Assembly: GCA_963665595.2 (NCBI GenBank)
Contig: CAXXJK010000005.1
Coordinates: 434,001 to 498,000, forward strand
Origin: G963665595 sp963665595
Lineage (GTDB): Bacteria > Actinomycetota > Coriobacteriia > Coriobacteriales > CADBOM01
Direction: 5' to 3'
Length of the DNA stretch: 64,000 nucleotides
Shown: positions 24,941 to 33,463 of the stretch, in pieces
Layout of the letters: each line of letters opens with the position of its first letter
Position numbering within the stretch: position 1 is the stretch's first letter
Notes under the pieces: generated by a model
The model's input: only the letters and a program-made list of their open reading frames with translations
Databases searched by the model: none
What the model was told of the DNA's origin: nothing
Program-made: the position numbers and the translations under genes

Positions 24941-25177
24941 TCACCGTCTCTTTTCGTTTTTCATGGTTTCGAGTGCTGACGAGATGAGGTTCTCTCGAGC
25001 ATCTAAACCTTTGAGATTAAGACGCATGAGGCTGTCAAGATACGCTTGCCGTTCTTGTGCCTGCTTTTCTTCTTGGCGGTCCATAACAAAATCAGCTATG
25101 CCTACTGCGATAATCAAGCCTAGGCAGACCATCAGGATGCTGATAACGATGAAGCATCCAAAGGGAAGCTCTATCAT
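24941..25177 (-). CDS. Small single-helix membrane protein
   Basis: 78 residues: an N-terminal membrane helix (CFIVISILMVCLGLIIAVGI) then a charged, probably helical tail (MDRQEEKQAQERQAYLDSL). It begins three bases after the stop of the gene at 25181, so it is in the same operon. No family recognised. The 169 bases between its end and the MT-A70 start hold no convincing gene. Confidence 0.6.
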   Translation of the reverse strand: MIELPFGCFIVISILMVCLGLIIAVGIADFVMDRQEEKQAQERQAYLDSLMRLNLKGLDARENLISSALETMKNEKRR

Positions 25178-25180
25178 CTC

Positions 25181-25471
25181 TTACCACCTCGCTATCGTTT
25201 GTGCAGCGCCCAGCGCATAAGCATCTACAATGCAGTGGTAACGTGGGGCGCCTGAAGGGGCAATCTGACAGAGATGTTCTTCTAAGGCGCTCAAGGCTCC
25301 GACGTTTTGCAAGGCGGCATCGGTAAGGATTGCTCGTCCCTGTTCGTGCACACCGACGACAAGGGTGTTTTTCACGATCTGCTGACAGTCCTGCTTTGCT
25401 TGCCATTTGTCGATTCCAGCGAGTTGGTTGACAGAAAACACTCTATTGGTAGTTAACTCATTTCCATTCAT
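25181..25471 (-). CDS. Hypothetical soluble protein at the start of the transfer operon
   Basis: 96 residues preceded by a strong ribosome site (AAAAGGAGG, seven bases before the ATG at 25471). Sequence features: VFSVNQLAGIDKWQAKQDCQQIV, RAILTDAALQNVGALSALEEHLCQ and a C-terminal DAYALGAAQTIARW. No signal peptide or membrane segment. The family is unknown to me. First gene of a minus-strand run that continues through the coupling ATPase to the recombinase. Confidence 0.7.
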   Translation of the reverse strand: MNGNELTTNRVFSVNQLAGIDKWQAKQDCQQIVKNTLVVGVHEQGRAILTDAALQNVGALSALEEHLCQIAPSGAPRYHCIVDAYALGAAQTIARW

Positions 25472-25668
25472 TTCATCCTCCTTTTGTTTTGATTCTTATC
25501 TCACCCAACACTGGCTCGCGCTAGAATTGTTCTTGTTTGCTTTGATCACCTCCTTGGTCCTTCTCGTCAAAAAGAGTTTCTCAAAGAGGTTGGGCGTCAG
25601 ACCGGAGGGGTAACTGGCTGATCTTTGGTTGTGTTTGGAATTGGTGGCGTGAAAGTTGGTAGTCAATC

Positions 25669-26865
25669 ATGAATGCTCTTGATATTCCCGTACCTACACC
25701 AGAGGAGTTAGAACGTGAACTGGCAGAGATACGACACGCCGGTATCGCTTGTACCAGAAGACTTGAACTTCCGGCACTAACAACAGCAGCCCGCGCAGCC
25801 GGACGAGTCGAACCGCATGAAACTGTCGGGCACTACGTCATCGAGCGTATGCTACGCGATGCAGTGTTGGGTATTGGTGACCCTGACGGTGAGTTAGCTG
25901 CCGAACTTTTCGGCTTGACGACAGAAACTAGAGGCGGAAATCCTGCGAATCTTCGAAAACTAGCAGCCGAAGATGCCCATGTGAGCGTCGATCATTTTCG
26001 TCATACTTACGAACCTCGACTCCGCGCACTCCTTGCCGATCAGGTGTTAGCCGAGGTTCATAATTACCGGCTGCATCTTGCCCGTCTGCGTTTAGATCTG
26101 CGCATTCCCGTCCATAGCCGCTTAGCAGTTGAATGGCTCACGAGATTTGAGGCTATGTATAGGATCTGGACACCGCTAACGGGCGTAGGCAACGAGCTTA
26201 CCGGCTATCGGTCAACGCTCCTTGAAAAAGATCGCCCCTGGGACTCAGTCCTAGACTACGACGGCCTACCTTACAGTCAAGAGAAGCAGGCAACCGGATA
26301 TGTCACTGATGCCTTGGCATTTTATGCGACGTTTCTTGCTGAACTGCGAGATTTCGAGATTCGCTTTGGCGGTCTATGGCTCCTTCCGGATTCGCAGGCT
26401 GAAACGGAGCTGGCTGACGCTGCTAATCGAGTGGTGCTCTCTTCTCCGACCAACCCGCGCGAAGATTCGTTTTTACGTTCTGTTATTTCAGAAGTGCCCG
26501 GCCATGAATTATATGCATTTCTCTTTGCACTAGCTGATACTGAAACAGGATGCGATATCCATGCAAAATGGCAGGGGTGGGCTGCTACCTGCGAGTGCAC
26601 GTGGGATGTTGGATCACGCATGGGCCGAGAGATGTTTCCCACCCATCTCACCTGTCCAGGCGTCTCAGAGCAATGCGATATGCATATTTTGATAGCAGCT
26701 TGCAATGATTACTGCATGATTTTAGATGATGCCTGGGATGCGATAGCTGACTGGTATCGCGATGTCCCTAAGCCAACAAGAATAGATAAAACACCAGAAC
26801 AGATCTATATTGCTCGAGAAAACCCTGTGTTTAAATACATCCCGAAGATTGAGGCAGACTCCTAG
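25669..26865 (+). CDS. Unrecognised actinobacterial protein with conserved N-terminal helical module
   Basis: 398 residues, soluble. The first 130 residues (ARRAGI-like HAGIACTRRLELPALTTA, IERMLRDAVLGI, AAELFGLTTETRGG, VSVDHFRHTYEPRLRALLADQV) resemble, from memory, an N-terminal module common in large actinobacterial proteins with varied C-terminal effector domains. The C-terminal 270 residues are unfamiliar and contain several Cys (CDIHAKW, CECTWDV, CPGVSEQC). It is the only plus-strand gene in this part of the element and divergent from the transfer operon. Cargo or host-interaction role is possible; no function is assigned. Confidence 0.7.
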   Translation: MNALDIPVPTPEELERELAEIRHAGIACTRRLELPALTTAARAAGRVEPHETVGHYVIERMLRDAVLGIGDPDGELAAELFGLTTETRGGNPANLRKLAAEDAHVSVDHFRHTYEPRLRALLADQVLAEVHNYRLHLARLRLDLRIPVHSRLAVEWLTRFEAMYRIWTPLTGVGNELTGYRSTLLEKDRPWDSVLDYDGLPYSQEKQATGYVTDALAFYATFLAELRDFEIRFGGLWLLPDSQAETELADAANRVVLSSPTNPREDSFLRSVISEVPGHELYAFLFALADTETGCDIHAKWQGWAATCECTWDVGSRMGREMFPTHLTCPGVSEQCDMHILIAACNDYCMILDDAWDAIADWYRDVPKPTRIDKTPEQIYIARENPVFKYIPKIEADS

Positions 26866-27117
26866 AGGTTGCGCCAGACACTCTTCCTGAGTTGGTATAA
26901 TTTGAACAATGCAATGGTAACAGCAGGCAAAGAAGACTGCACATTAAAATAACAAAACGCGACGTATTAAAATGTGGATAAATTGGCCTGTTTTTATTTC
27001 CAACCCGAACGTTAATCCCATGATCATTTGTATGTACCTTCGAACGCCATTATCGTAAGACACGATTAATTTACCGTCTCACCTGACGTATCCCGGAGGA
27101 ACATTGCTGGAACCGTT

Positions 27118-29895
27118 CTAGTTGTTGTCGCTTCCAGCGCTGGGAGGTGCCCAAGCGGCCATCTCGTTTAACTCTGCCGCCATTTCTTTCGTAATCTTCT
27201 CAGCAGTGTTCGGAAGCTTGAAGGCATCGCGTGCAGCCAATCCGATAGACGCCTTTACCGTATCGTCCATGTTTTGGGCGAGCTGCTTCATCTGCCTTGT
27301 AGCATCGATGTCTTCAGTGAGCATCAATGGAGATACTTTTTCTCTGAGTCGTGCTTTCATATCGGCTTCGAGGTCTACATCCTTGCCTTCTAAGACCTTG
27401 CTTCCGAAGCCAGCACCGAAGAATTGATTGTCCCTCTTGCTGAAGTACTTCGCATTCATAGCCGCCTTAGCGTCTCCGTCAAAGGTGTTCGCAGCTCTAT
27501 ACATTGCTTCACGTTGAGGAAAACTACCGCTTTCAAGTACTTGTTCAAGGGCTACTTGCTTCTGTACACTGCTCTTGCTCTGGTTGAGAGCATCGGCTAC
27601 GGCGGTGTCCACGGTACGTCCTTTATTGAGAACTCTCTCTGCATCTAGTTCTTTGTCGCGCAGCGCATTTTTCGTGCTGATCGCAGATGCGGCCACTCTT
27701 GTTTCGGCACCTTCCCCGGCACCGGAAACCATTTTGTCGACGAATCTCTGGTTGCTTCCTATCTGATCGGCGATGTAACCAGCTCCGCTACGTTGAAGCC
27801 CTGATTGCGTGTTTTTCAGTATGGCATCTTTTTCGAGCCTTCTTTGAAGCATCCTGCGCCGAGGGTTAAATCTCATATTGCTGTTGAGCGATCTCATCTC
27901 TGACCGGGTGCGAGCCGTATCTGCCAGAGGTTTCGTATAACCAGATAGAGCCTTCTTGGCGTCACTTCCTAGGCTTTGGGCTTTGTTCATTATCGCCCCC
28001 GTTATGTCACCTCCTTTAGCCGCCAACCATGGCAGTGATGCGAGTGGCAGAACCATTACTATCATACCGGTCATCACCTCGAACCATCCATTTGGATTCA
28101 TGCTCATTATGGCTTGCCCGGCAAATAAGGCACCGCCAAATATTACTGCGGCCAATGGATACAGCATTAGCATGTCTATCAGAATCTTCTTCCATTTTTC
28201 AAACCACGATTTTGTATTAGGCAAAGCGCTTGCCAAGATAGCTACAGGAGCTAGTATTACCAAAATTGGTATAGCGGCCTGCCTCACGAGCAGAGTCAAA
28301 AATGCAGCTAGAAGCGCAAGGGCCATAGCAGCTAAAGCTGGCAATAACAGTAGAAATACCGCGCCTGCACCACCTACTATCGTAATACCTAAAGCTGCGA
28401 TAGCCGTTCCTGATATAGCTCCTATTATCAAGTTGACAAGTGTGGTTGTACTGAAAGCAGCCTTTGGCGCCAAAGATGCTAAAACAGTATAGAGACTGTT
28501 ACCCGTAATATTAAATACGTCGACAAGAACCTGCATCATGAGATATGACAAGTTAATGATGATTATGCCAATCGCTAGCTTCGGTAACATCTTCTTTACT
28601 CCGTAGTTATCTATCCCATATCCAGTAATTTGAGAAAAGATCACGATAAGAAAAGCTATGATGAAGAGCGCGTTGGCTATGTTGCGCAGGATTGCCCATG
28701 CCGTATATATGCTGTTTGTGCTCGAGGTGTTGCTGCTGAGTGGATTGACTACGAGCATCTTTTGTACGAGCTGCCAGACGCTATCATTTAAGCTGCCAAG
28801 AGCACTCACTATGGGACAAACTATCCATCCCACACCAGAGACCTGATCGCCACAAGAGGTTGTAGAGCTATCTGTTGTTGTGCTTTGTGAAAGGGCGATA
28901 GTTGTATCCGATGTTCTACCATTTTTTTGATTGTACCAAGCATACGCCGCAGCATATTCGCTCGTTAACCCCTGTACCAGTTGTGTACAGGTTTTTCGAT
29001 CAGAGGCTCTATCTGCTTGGCTAGACCCGTGGCCGAGGGTGTTGATAGCAGTTTCTTTATAGCCAGAACTAGAGAAATTGTTACCAGAAATAGTCGTCCA
29101 CGACGATTGAGGTATTTCGCCCAAGGCATCTGTTAGAGTAGTTTTGTAAGTAAGCCCATGATTTACCACAACGTTGCTACTAACCATGTAGCCAGTCGAA
29201 TAGACGGTAGTAGTACCTTGGCTATCGGTGGAATAGTAATTATTATTGATACGGTTAGCATTTGTCTGCTCTGATGCAGCATTGATTTCATCTACAGTAC
29301 CTATGTCGGACCCCGAACAGGCTGTATTAAAGATTTTGAGGTTTCTAATATATTTGCCAGCATCGCTTAGAGGGACGGCATCATCGTCAGTATTGCTAGG
29401 GTCAGCTGTCGGATATGCTTTCTTTAGAATCGCTGCTTTAACTGCGCTATTACGACCATCGCTGCTTGACGCGCAGGTATATTTATCTGTTCCGTTGTAA
29501 CTGCACCCCATAGCTTTCAGGAAATCGGCATATTTAGTGTCACTATTCCATCCCCAAAGTGCCAATGCCTTATTTGCTATTTCATTACACGTCGTCTTAG
29601 TACCGTATAGCCAAGCGCTATCATCTTTAAACCATGCTGAAGGTTCGGGGTTAGAGCTATCAACCTTAAATGAGGTGGTAGTATGCCAAAAACATCCGCC
29701 CAAGATAACATAATAGCTAGCCGATAACGCTTGATCTTCGGGGGTCACCGTGGCGCTCAGCACACCCATGTCGATGCTATCGGCAAATGCAAAAGACTGC
29801 GAGAAGAGCGAGGCGAAACTCGATGCCCCGATAAGTAGTGCCAATAGGATGGGGATACGTTTGATACTTTTTTGCTTGATACTAAAAATACTCAT
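27118..29895 (-). CDS. VirB6/TrbL-like large membrane protein
   Basis: 925 residues. A signal peptide (about 1-38, IPILLALLIGASSFASLFSQSFAFA) leads to an exported domain of about 340 residues rich in Ser/Thr/Asn with several Cys. About six to eight membrane helices lie between roughly 405 and 650 (LRNIANALFIIAFLIVIF, AALGITIVGGAGAVFLLLL, AIPILVILAPVAILASALP), and a long charged cytoplasmic tail follows. This layout matches VirB6/TrbL channel proteins of type IV secretion with extended ends. It probably forms part of the DNA-transfer pore. The 250 bases upstream of 27118 hold no gene. Confidence 0.75.
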   Translation of the reverse strand: MSIFSIKQKSIKRIPILLALLIGASSFASLFSQSFAFADSIDMGVLSATVTPEDQALSASYYVILGGCFWHTTTSFKVDSSNPEPSAWFKDDSAWLYGTKTTCNEIANKALALWGWNSDTKYADFLKAMGCSYNGTDKYTCASSSDGRNSAVKAAILKKAYPTADPSNTDDDAVPLSDAGKYIRNLKIFNTACSGSDIGTVDEINAASEQTNANRINNNYYSTDSQGTTTVYSTGYMVSSNVVVNHGLTYKTTLTDALGEIPQSSWTTISGNNFSSSGYKETAINTLGHGSSQADRASDRKTCTQLVQGLTSEYAAAYAWYNQKNGRTSDTTIALSQSTTTDSSTTSCGDQVSGVGWIVCPIVSALGSLNDSVWQLVQKMLVVNPLSSNTSSTNSIYTAWAILRNIANALFIIAFLIVIFSQITGYGIDNYGVKKMLPKLAIGIIIINLSYLMMQVLVDVFNITGNSLYTVLASLAPKAAFSTTTLVNLIIGAISGTAIAALGITIVGGAGAVFLLLLPALAAMALALLAAFLTLLVRQAAIPILVILAPVAILASALPNTKSWFEKWKKILIDMLMLYPLAAVIFGGALFAGQAIMSMNPNGWFEVMTGMIVMVLPLASLPWLAAKGGDITGAIMNKAQSLGSDAKKALSGYTKPLADTARTRSEMRSLNSNMRFNPRRRMLQRRLEKDAILKNTQSGLQRSGAGYIADQIGSNQRFVDKMVSGAGEGAETRVAASAISTKNALRDKELDAERVLNKGRTVDTAVADALNQSKSSVQKQVALEQVLESGSFPQREAMYRAANTFDGDAKAAMNAKYFSKRDNQFFGAGFGSKVLEGKDVDLEADMKARLREKVSPLMLTEDIDATRQMKQLAQNMDDTVKASIGLAARDAFKLPNTAEKITKEMAAELNEMAAWAPPSAGSDNN

Positions 29896-29971
29896 AATAC
29901 TTATGACTATTTAATATCAACAGTATCTATATTGCAAGATCATTATGCACTATCGGTGCATAATGAAATGG

Positions 29972-30841
29972 TTATTGATATTGATAATTACTGTTAGTTG
30001 ATTGATAGCTGACCCCGGTGATGCGCAAAACGTCTTGACCGCTAGCGCCCGTTACGGTTTTGAATTTGTAGGTCATAATGCCATAGTTTTCTCTGTTTGG
30101 ATCAATCTTGTTAGGAGTATTTGGCAGATTGGTTTTGAGGGCATTATCCACTTCGTGAGTGCCTATTGTGAGAGTATCAGAGTCACTGAAAATCAGCTTT
30201 CCAAAGGTCTCGCTATACTGATAGACCGCTAGTCCGCCGGTTCCCTTACCGGTTTGCGGATAGTCTTCTTCCATGGTCATGTCGTAGTACTGCATGTGTG
30301 TGAGTGCCATAGCACTGTACTGTTTGACAAACCATTCTAGGTTGGTATTCGACTTATAGTCTGGCCCGCACAGTGCCGTGAAGTAGGCATCCAGATACGG
30401 AGCTATATAATTTGCCTCCCACTTACTGTCTACTTTACCTTTCATGAACTCTGAGTGATATAGCTTGTAGGTTTCGAGATTCATACCGGTGTTTTCGAGG
30501 GTGTTCATTCGATCTACGATAGTTCGCGCCGTTTGTTCAGGAGTCAGATTGGAGGGAATCTCAAGACTGGCAACGGTTGGTACGGTCTCGGGATTAGTGG
30601 TTGTTTCAGGTGTTGTCGTGGTATCTGTGTTGGCAGTGTTGTCTGTAGTATTGGTTTCGTTACTCTTGCCTGCCGCAGATGAGGCACATCCCTCAAGGCC
30701 GCTGCCGCCTATCGCAAACATCGCTGCCGCTATAGCCGCTCTCTTGACGAAGTCACGACGAGTGATACCTTCGTTAGTTTGATTGTCTCCTGACTCGCTA
30801 CTTAGGGTTTCGATATCAATAGGGCTTGCTGTATGTGACAT
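29972..30841 (-). CDS. Tat-exported lipoprotein of the integrative element
   Basis: 289 residues. A twin-arginine signal (TRRDFVKRAAIAAAMFAIGGSG) ends in a lipobox LEGC. A Thr/Asn/Pro-rich linker with TTTPETTTNPET follows, then a globular domain of about 190 residues (TPEQTARTIVDRMNTLENTGM, YIAPYLDAYFTALCG, MTYKFKTVTGASG). It should be anchored outside the cell. It lies just upstream of the VirB6-like gene, so a surface role in the transfer apparatus is likely; no enzyme motif is seen. Confidence 0.75.
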   Translation of the reverse strand: MSHTASPIDIETLSSESGDNQTNEGITRRDFVKRAAIAAAMFAIGGSGLEGCASSAAGKSNETNTTDNTANTDTTTTPETTTNPETVPTVASLEIPSNLTPEQTARTIVDRMNTLENTGMNLETYKLYHSEFMKGKVDSKWEANYIAPYLDAYFTALCGPDYKSNTNLEWFVKQYSAMALTHMQYYDMTMEEDYPQTGKGTGGLAVYQYSETFGKLIFSDSDTLTIGTHEVDNALKTNLPNTPNKIDPNRENYGIMTYKFKTVTGASGQDVLRITGVSYQSTNSNYQYQ

Positions 30842-30998
30842 ATACTTTTCCTTGTATGCTTATATGGTTACATGGAACGTTACGTTTCTATTAATAGTTA
30901 TACATCATATTACATAAAATGCAATAGTTATGCGTTTAGATGCAAATTGACTGATCTCGCGCGTCGGATAATGAATTGTCAAAACAGCGAGTGGGCAG

Positions 30999-31262
30999 TC
31001 AGCGCAAAGAGGATAGAACGTGTGTGATCATGGCGGGCTCCTCTCCTGATTCACGTAAGTTTCTCTCACAGACATAGCGATAATATTCACTGCTGGGGAT
31101 TAGATCGCTGTCTGTCACTGTTTTTATCAGGCCTGCGGCAATTTCATCTAAAAGCGTTTGAGGCGATATTTGTGCAAGGCGTGCAAACTCATCATGGCTT
31201 ATGGTTTCAGGCATACCCACGTCCCCAAAGACGCGCTTGATATTCTCGTTTATCTGCTGCAT
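30999..31262 (-). CDS. Small HTH-like protein, divergent from XRE regulator
   Basis: About 87 residues from ATG 31262, selected for GGAGGG upstream; the longer frame to 31319 would cover the dyad operator. The region ISHDEFARLAQISPQTLLDEIAAGLI looks like a helix-turn-helix or a leucine-rich helical pair. Divergent from the XRE-type gene at 31411 with a perfect palindrome between them. Possibly a second regulator; family not recognised. Confidence 0.65.
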   Translation of the reverse strand: MQQINENIKRVFGDVGMPETISHDEFARLAQISPQTLLDEIAAGLIKTVTDSDLIPSSEYYRYVCERNLRESGEEPAMITHVLSSLR

Positions 31263-31274
31263 AGACCCTCCAAC

Positions 31275-31292
31275 TTTGTGACTAGTCACAAA
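31275..31292. promoter_or_regulatory. Perfect 18-bp palindromic operator
   Basis: TTTGTGACTAGTCACAAA is fully self-complementary and sits 13 bases upstream of the ATG at 31262, within the divergent region shared with the XRE gene. It is the probable binding site of one of the two regulators. Confidence 0.65.
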
Positions 31293-31410
31293 ACAGATGA
31301 TTACATAAACCGGAGGCAACTACAAGAGAAAATGAGAGATTCATTGTGAGAAATGGGAAAATGTTAAAGTTTGCGTTAGACTATTCGGGAGAGCTTGGGA
31401 AAGGGGCACG

Positions 31411-31680
31411 ATGAAGAACATCGACGGAATGATCGATTGGGTTGTCTTTGGCAAACTCATGAAGACCGCTCGTAAAGCCTATGGGTACAACCGTGGACGC
31501 GATTTATCTGAAGCCTTAGAGGAAAAGACGGGTATCAAGGTGTCTGAAAAGACGCTTTACAGTATAGAGTCAGGGGAATTCCCACCTAAGGTCGATGTCT
31601 ATCTGGCCATGCAACAAGTCATGCCGAATCTGTTTAATGCTGAGTTCATCGCTCCGGCGATCAAGAAAAAAGTCGATTAA
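31411..31680 (+). CDS. XRE-like helix-turn-helix regulator
   Basis: 89 residues with a helix-turn-helix core: WVVFGKLMKTARKAYGYNRG, LSEALEEKTGIKVSEKTLYSIESGEFPP and a helix VYLAMQQVMPNLF. GAAAGGGG precedes the ATG. Probably a switch controlling element genes through the palindrome at 31275. Confidence 0.82.
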   Translation: MKNIDGMIDWVVFGKLMKTARKAYGYNRGRDLSEALEEKTGIKVSEKTLYSIESGEFPPKVDVYLAMQQVMPNLFNAEFIAPAIKKKVD

Positions 31681-31741
31681 GCAAGACGCGCGACCGTTTG
31701 CAGAGAAGGTCTCGCGAGGACCGTTTTCCTCTACATACAGC

Positions 31742-32314
31742 TCATTCCAGCCGCAACCATTTCGCCATGTGATCAAGAACACGTAGCCCTAGGCGATAAT
31801 CCTTTGCATCGTCGAACGATAACACACGGGTGAGGATACCGAACATTTCTTCTGCTTCCTTGTCGGATTCAGGTAAAGCAAACACGACCGGAAGACCAAA
31901 ACGTTGTTTCGGCAGCAACATCACAGTCGTGCTGAGCGCTATATCTTTTTTAGTGGGCAATTCTTCGATAAGGGTGAAAGCACGATAGTTTTTGAGAAGA
32001 AAGGTGTTTTTTCTGACGACAAGACGGGTGGTATCAAGGCAATACGTGAGCGTATAGGGTTTGCGGGCATAGGTCACAAATATGGCTACCGCGGCAACGA
32101 GCGTAACGGCCAGTTCAACCCAAGCACGAAGTAGAATAAGAATGCATACCAGCCAGATTAATATCAAAGAAAACCCTATGAACCACCGCCAGCGTTTATG
32201 TAGGCCTATCTCTTTAGCCTCCCAGACAAATGGGTTGTCTTTGTCGCTTTTTGTCTTTTTGGGAGTTTTGACTATTCTAGTCATTTTTTGTTTCGTCGTT
32301 GATTCTTTTTTCAT
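31742..32314 (-). CDS. Two-helix membrane protein of the element
   Basis: About 190 residues; ATG 32314 is preferred over 32320 because of ribosome-site spacing. A Lys-rich N-terminus (KKTKSDKDNPFVWEAKEIGLH) precedes two adjacent helices (GFSLILIWLVCILILLRAWV and LAVTLVAAVAIFVTYA), then a cytoplasmic domain of about 110 residues (LVVRKNTFLLKNYRAFTLIEE, FGLPVVFALPESDKEAEEMF). The topology resembles PrgI-like or other accessory proteins of type IV systems. Its exact family is uncertain. Confidence 0.65.
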   Translation of the reverse strand: MKKESTTKQKMTRIVKTPKKTKSDKDNPFVWEAKEIGLHKRWRWFIGFSLILIWLVCILILLRAWVELAVTLVAAVAIFVTYARKPYTLTYCLDTTRLVVRKNTFLLKNYRAFTLIEELPTKKDIALSTTVMLLPKQRFGLPVVFALPESDKEAEEMFGILTRVLSFDDAKDYRLGLRVLDHMAKWLRLE

Positions 32315-32631
32315 CACCATCCTTTCATATTCCTACGTTGACCTGCACTTATTATACCATTCTAGTTAAATAGCACTCCATTCAATGCTCAAAAGTAAAG
32401 CATATTGGCGCTTCATTATAGGAGTATGAGATCAAAGACATATAAAGAGCTTTCAAACACGATATATTAGGAAGATCCAAGCCTTGTTCTCCAATTTTGA
32501 CTACAGATATATTAAAACCTGATTCATTAGATTGTGAGATTTCACAATATTTGATATGATTCTCCCAGTGTGATTGATCACAAGGCTCTGTCATCGGATC
32601 TCAATCATGCCTCGTACAGAGAGAAACTGCA
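32315..32631. other. Intergenic region at the edge of the cargo module
   Basis: 317 AT-rich bases. A 70-codon minus frame at 32382-32594 has no ribosome site and atypical composition and is not accepted. No strong dyad is seen. It marks the change from transfer genes to AT-richer cargo. Confidence 0.5.
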
Positions 32632-33108
32632 ATGCTGGAGATCATTCTGTCGTACGCTCTCTCCCTAGGGAAATGGGTTATCGGGAAAACTTTGAGGTGG
32701 TATAAGTTGACTGGCACCACAATCTGCATTGACGTCCCAAGTAGGCTCGACGCACCTAACATCAGCTTCGGACTTTGTTACATTCGCGACGGCAAAGACA
32801 AAACTCCCACAGCTCAGCCTACCTCTTTAAAGAACAAAGTACTTCCTTTCAAGCCCATCGACCGCCGTGGGCATATTACATGCAAGGTGCGATATATGAG
32901 AGATACAGGATTCCAGTTTAAATGTTTTGTTGATCACCCGACTATATCATCTGACCATGTGATTTCCGCCTTGGAGGATGCTGGATATTTATCGCCGTCC
33001 GAGGGACAAGGCAAACGAAATCGAATCTGGTTCATCCTGCCAGACTACCCAACCTGCAAAACGGTTGATGAACCACCATTTGTGAACAACTTTTTCTATC
33101 CGGAGTAA
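32632..33108 (+). CDS. Hypothetical protein upstream of the methyltransferase module
   Basis: 158 residues. The N-terminal 20 residues are hydrophobic (ILSYALSLGKWVIGKTLRWY), then a soluble domain follows with ICIDVPSRLDAPNISFGLCY, RRGHITCKVRYMRDTGFQFKC and NRIWFILPDYPTCK. GAGAGAAA precedes the ATG. Base composition is AT-richer than the transfer genes, like the neighbouring methyltransferase and ATPase. Family not recognised; it could be cargo associated with the downstream pair but lies 355 bases away with its own probable promoter. Confidence 0.55.
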   Translation: MLEIILSYALSLGKWVIGKTLRWYKLTGTTICIDVPSRLDAPNISFGLCYIRDGKDKTPTAQPTSLKNKVLPFKPIDRRGHITCKVRYMRDTGFQFKCFVDHPTISSDHVISALEDAGYLSPSEGQGKRNRIWFILPDYPTCKTVDEPPFVNNFFYPE

Positions 33109-33429
33109 GAATCATCCTGCAACGACTCGCTGAATTTCTTTGAATCTTTCGCAAGAGTTGCGAGTAAGATACCCTCCAGCGTACTCCCAAGCAAAAAGAT
33201 AGGCTCCTGCACAATAAAGAATGAATCATCTGAGCCAAGTAACTCTTACTCAATTTCAAGCATGAGAGGTTATAACCCTATTTTTGTTCGATGATTTATT
33301 TATTCAAGCTATAATGAAAAAATGTAGGTGCCAGAGCGTTTAAATAGTTACAACGTTGGGCAGAGGGACTATAAAAGACTAATCGTCTTTTTGAGATCCG
33401 ACTGAACGTGGTGTCGTGACAACTACATT
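33109..33429. other. Non-coding stretch before the methyltransferase
   Basis: No gene is supported. Short frames on both strands lack ribosome sites. Composition is AT-rich. The 3' end leads into the promoter at 33430-33457. Confidence 0.5.
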
Positions 33430-33457
33430 TTGAAATACTTGCGATGTGCTCTATAAT
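33430..33457 (+). promoter_or_regulatory. Promoter of the methyltransferase, probably giving a leaderless mRNA
   Basis: TTGAAA (33430-33435), a 16-base spacer and a perfect TATAAT (33452-33457). Transcription would begin about seven bases on, at or next to the A of ATG 33464, and no ribosome site precedes that ATG. Leaderless mRNAs are common in actinobacteria. Confidence 0.65.
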
Positions 33458-33463
33458 ATCTGT

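Noticed and set aside
24753..25220. 155-codon plus-strand frame with many Ser and Arg
   Set aside because: It opposes the small minus-strand genes with better ribosome sites and membrane-helix periodicity; its composition looks like an antisense frame.
32382..32594. 70-codon minus frame before the cargo module
   Set aside because: No ribosome site, no neighbours on that strand and no recognisable motif.
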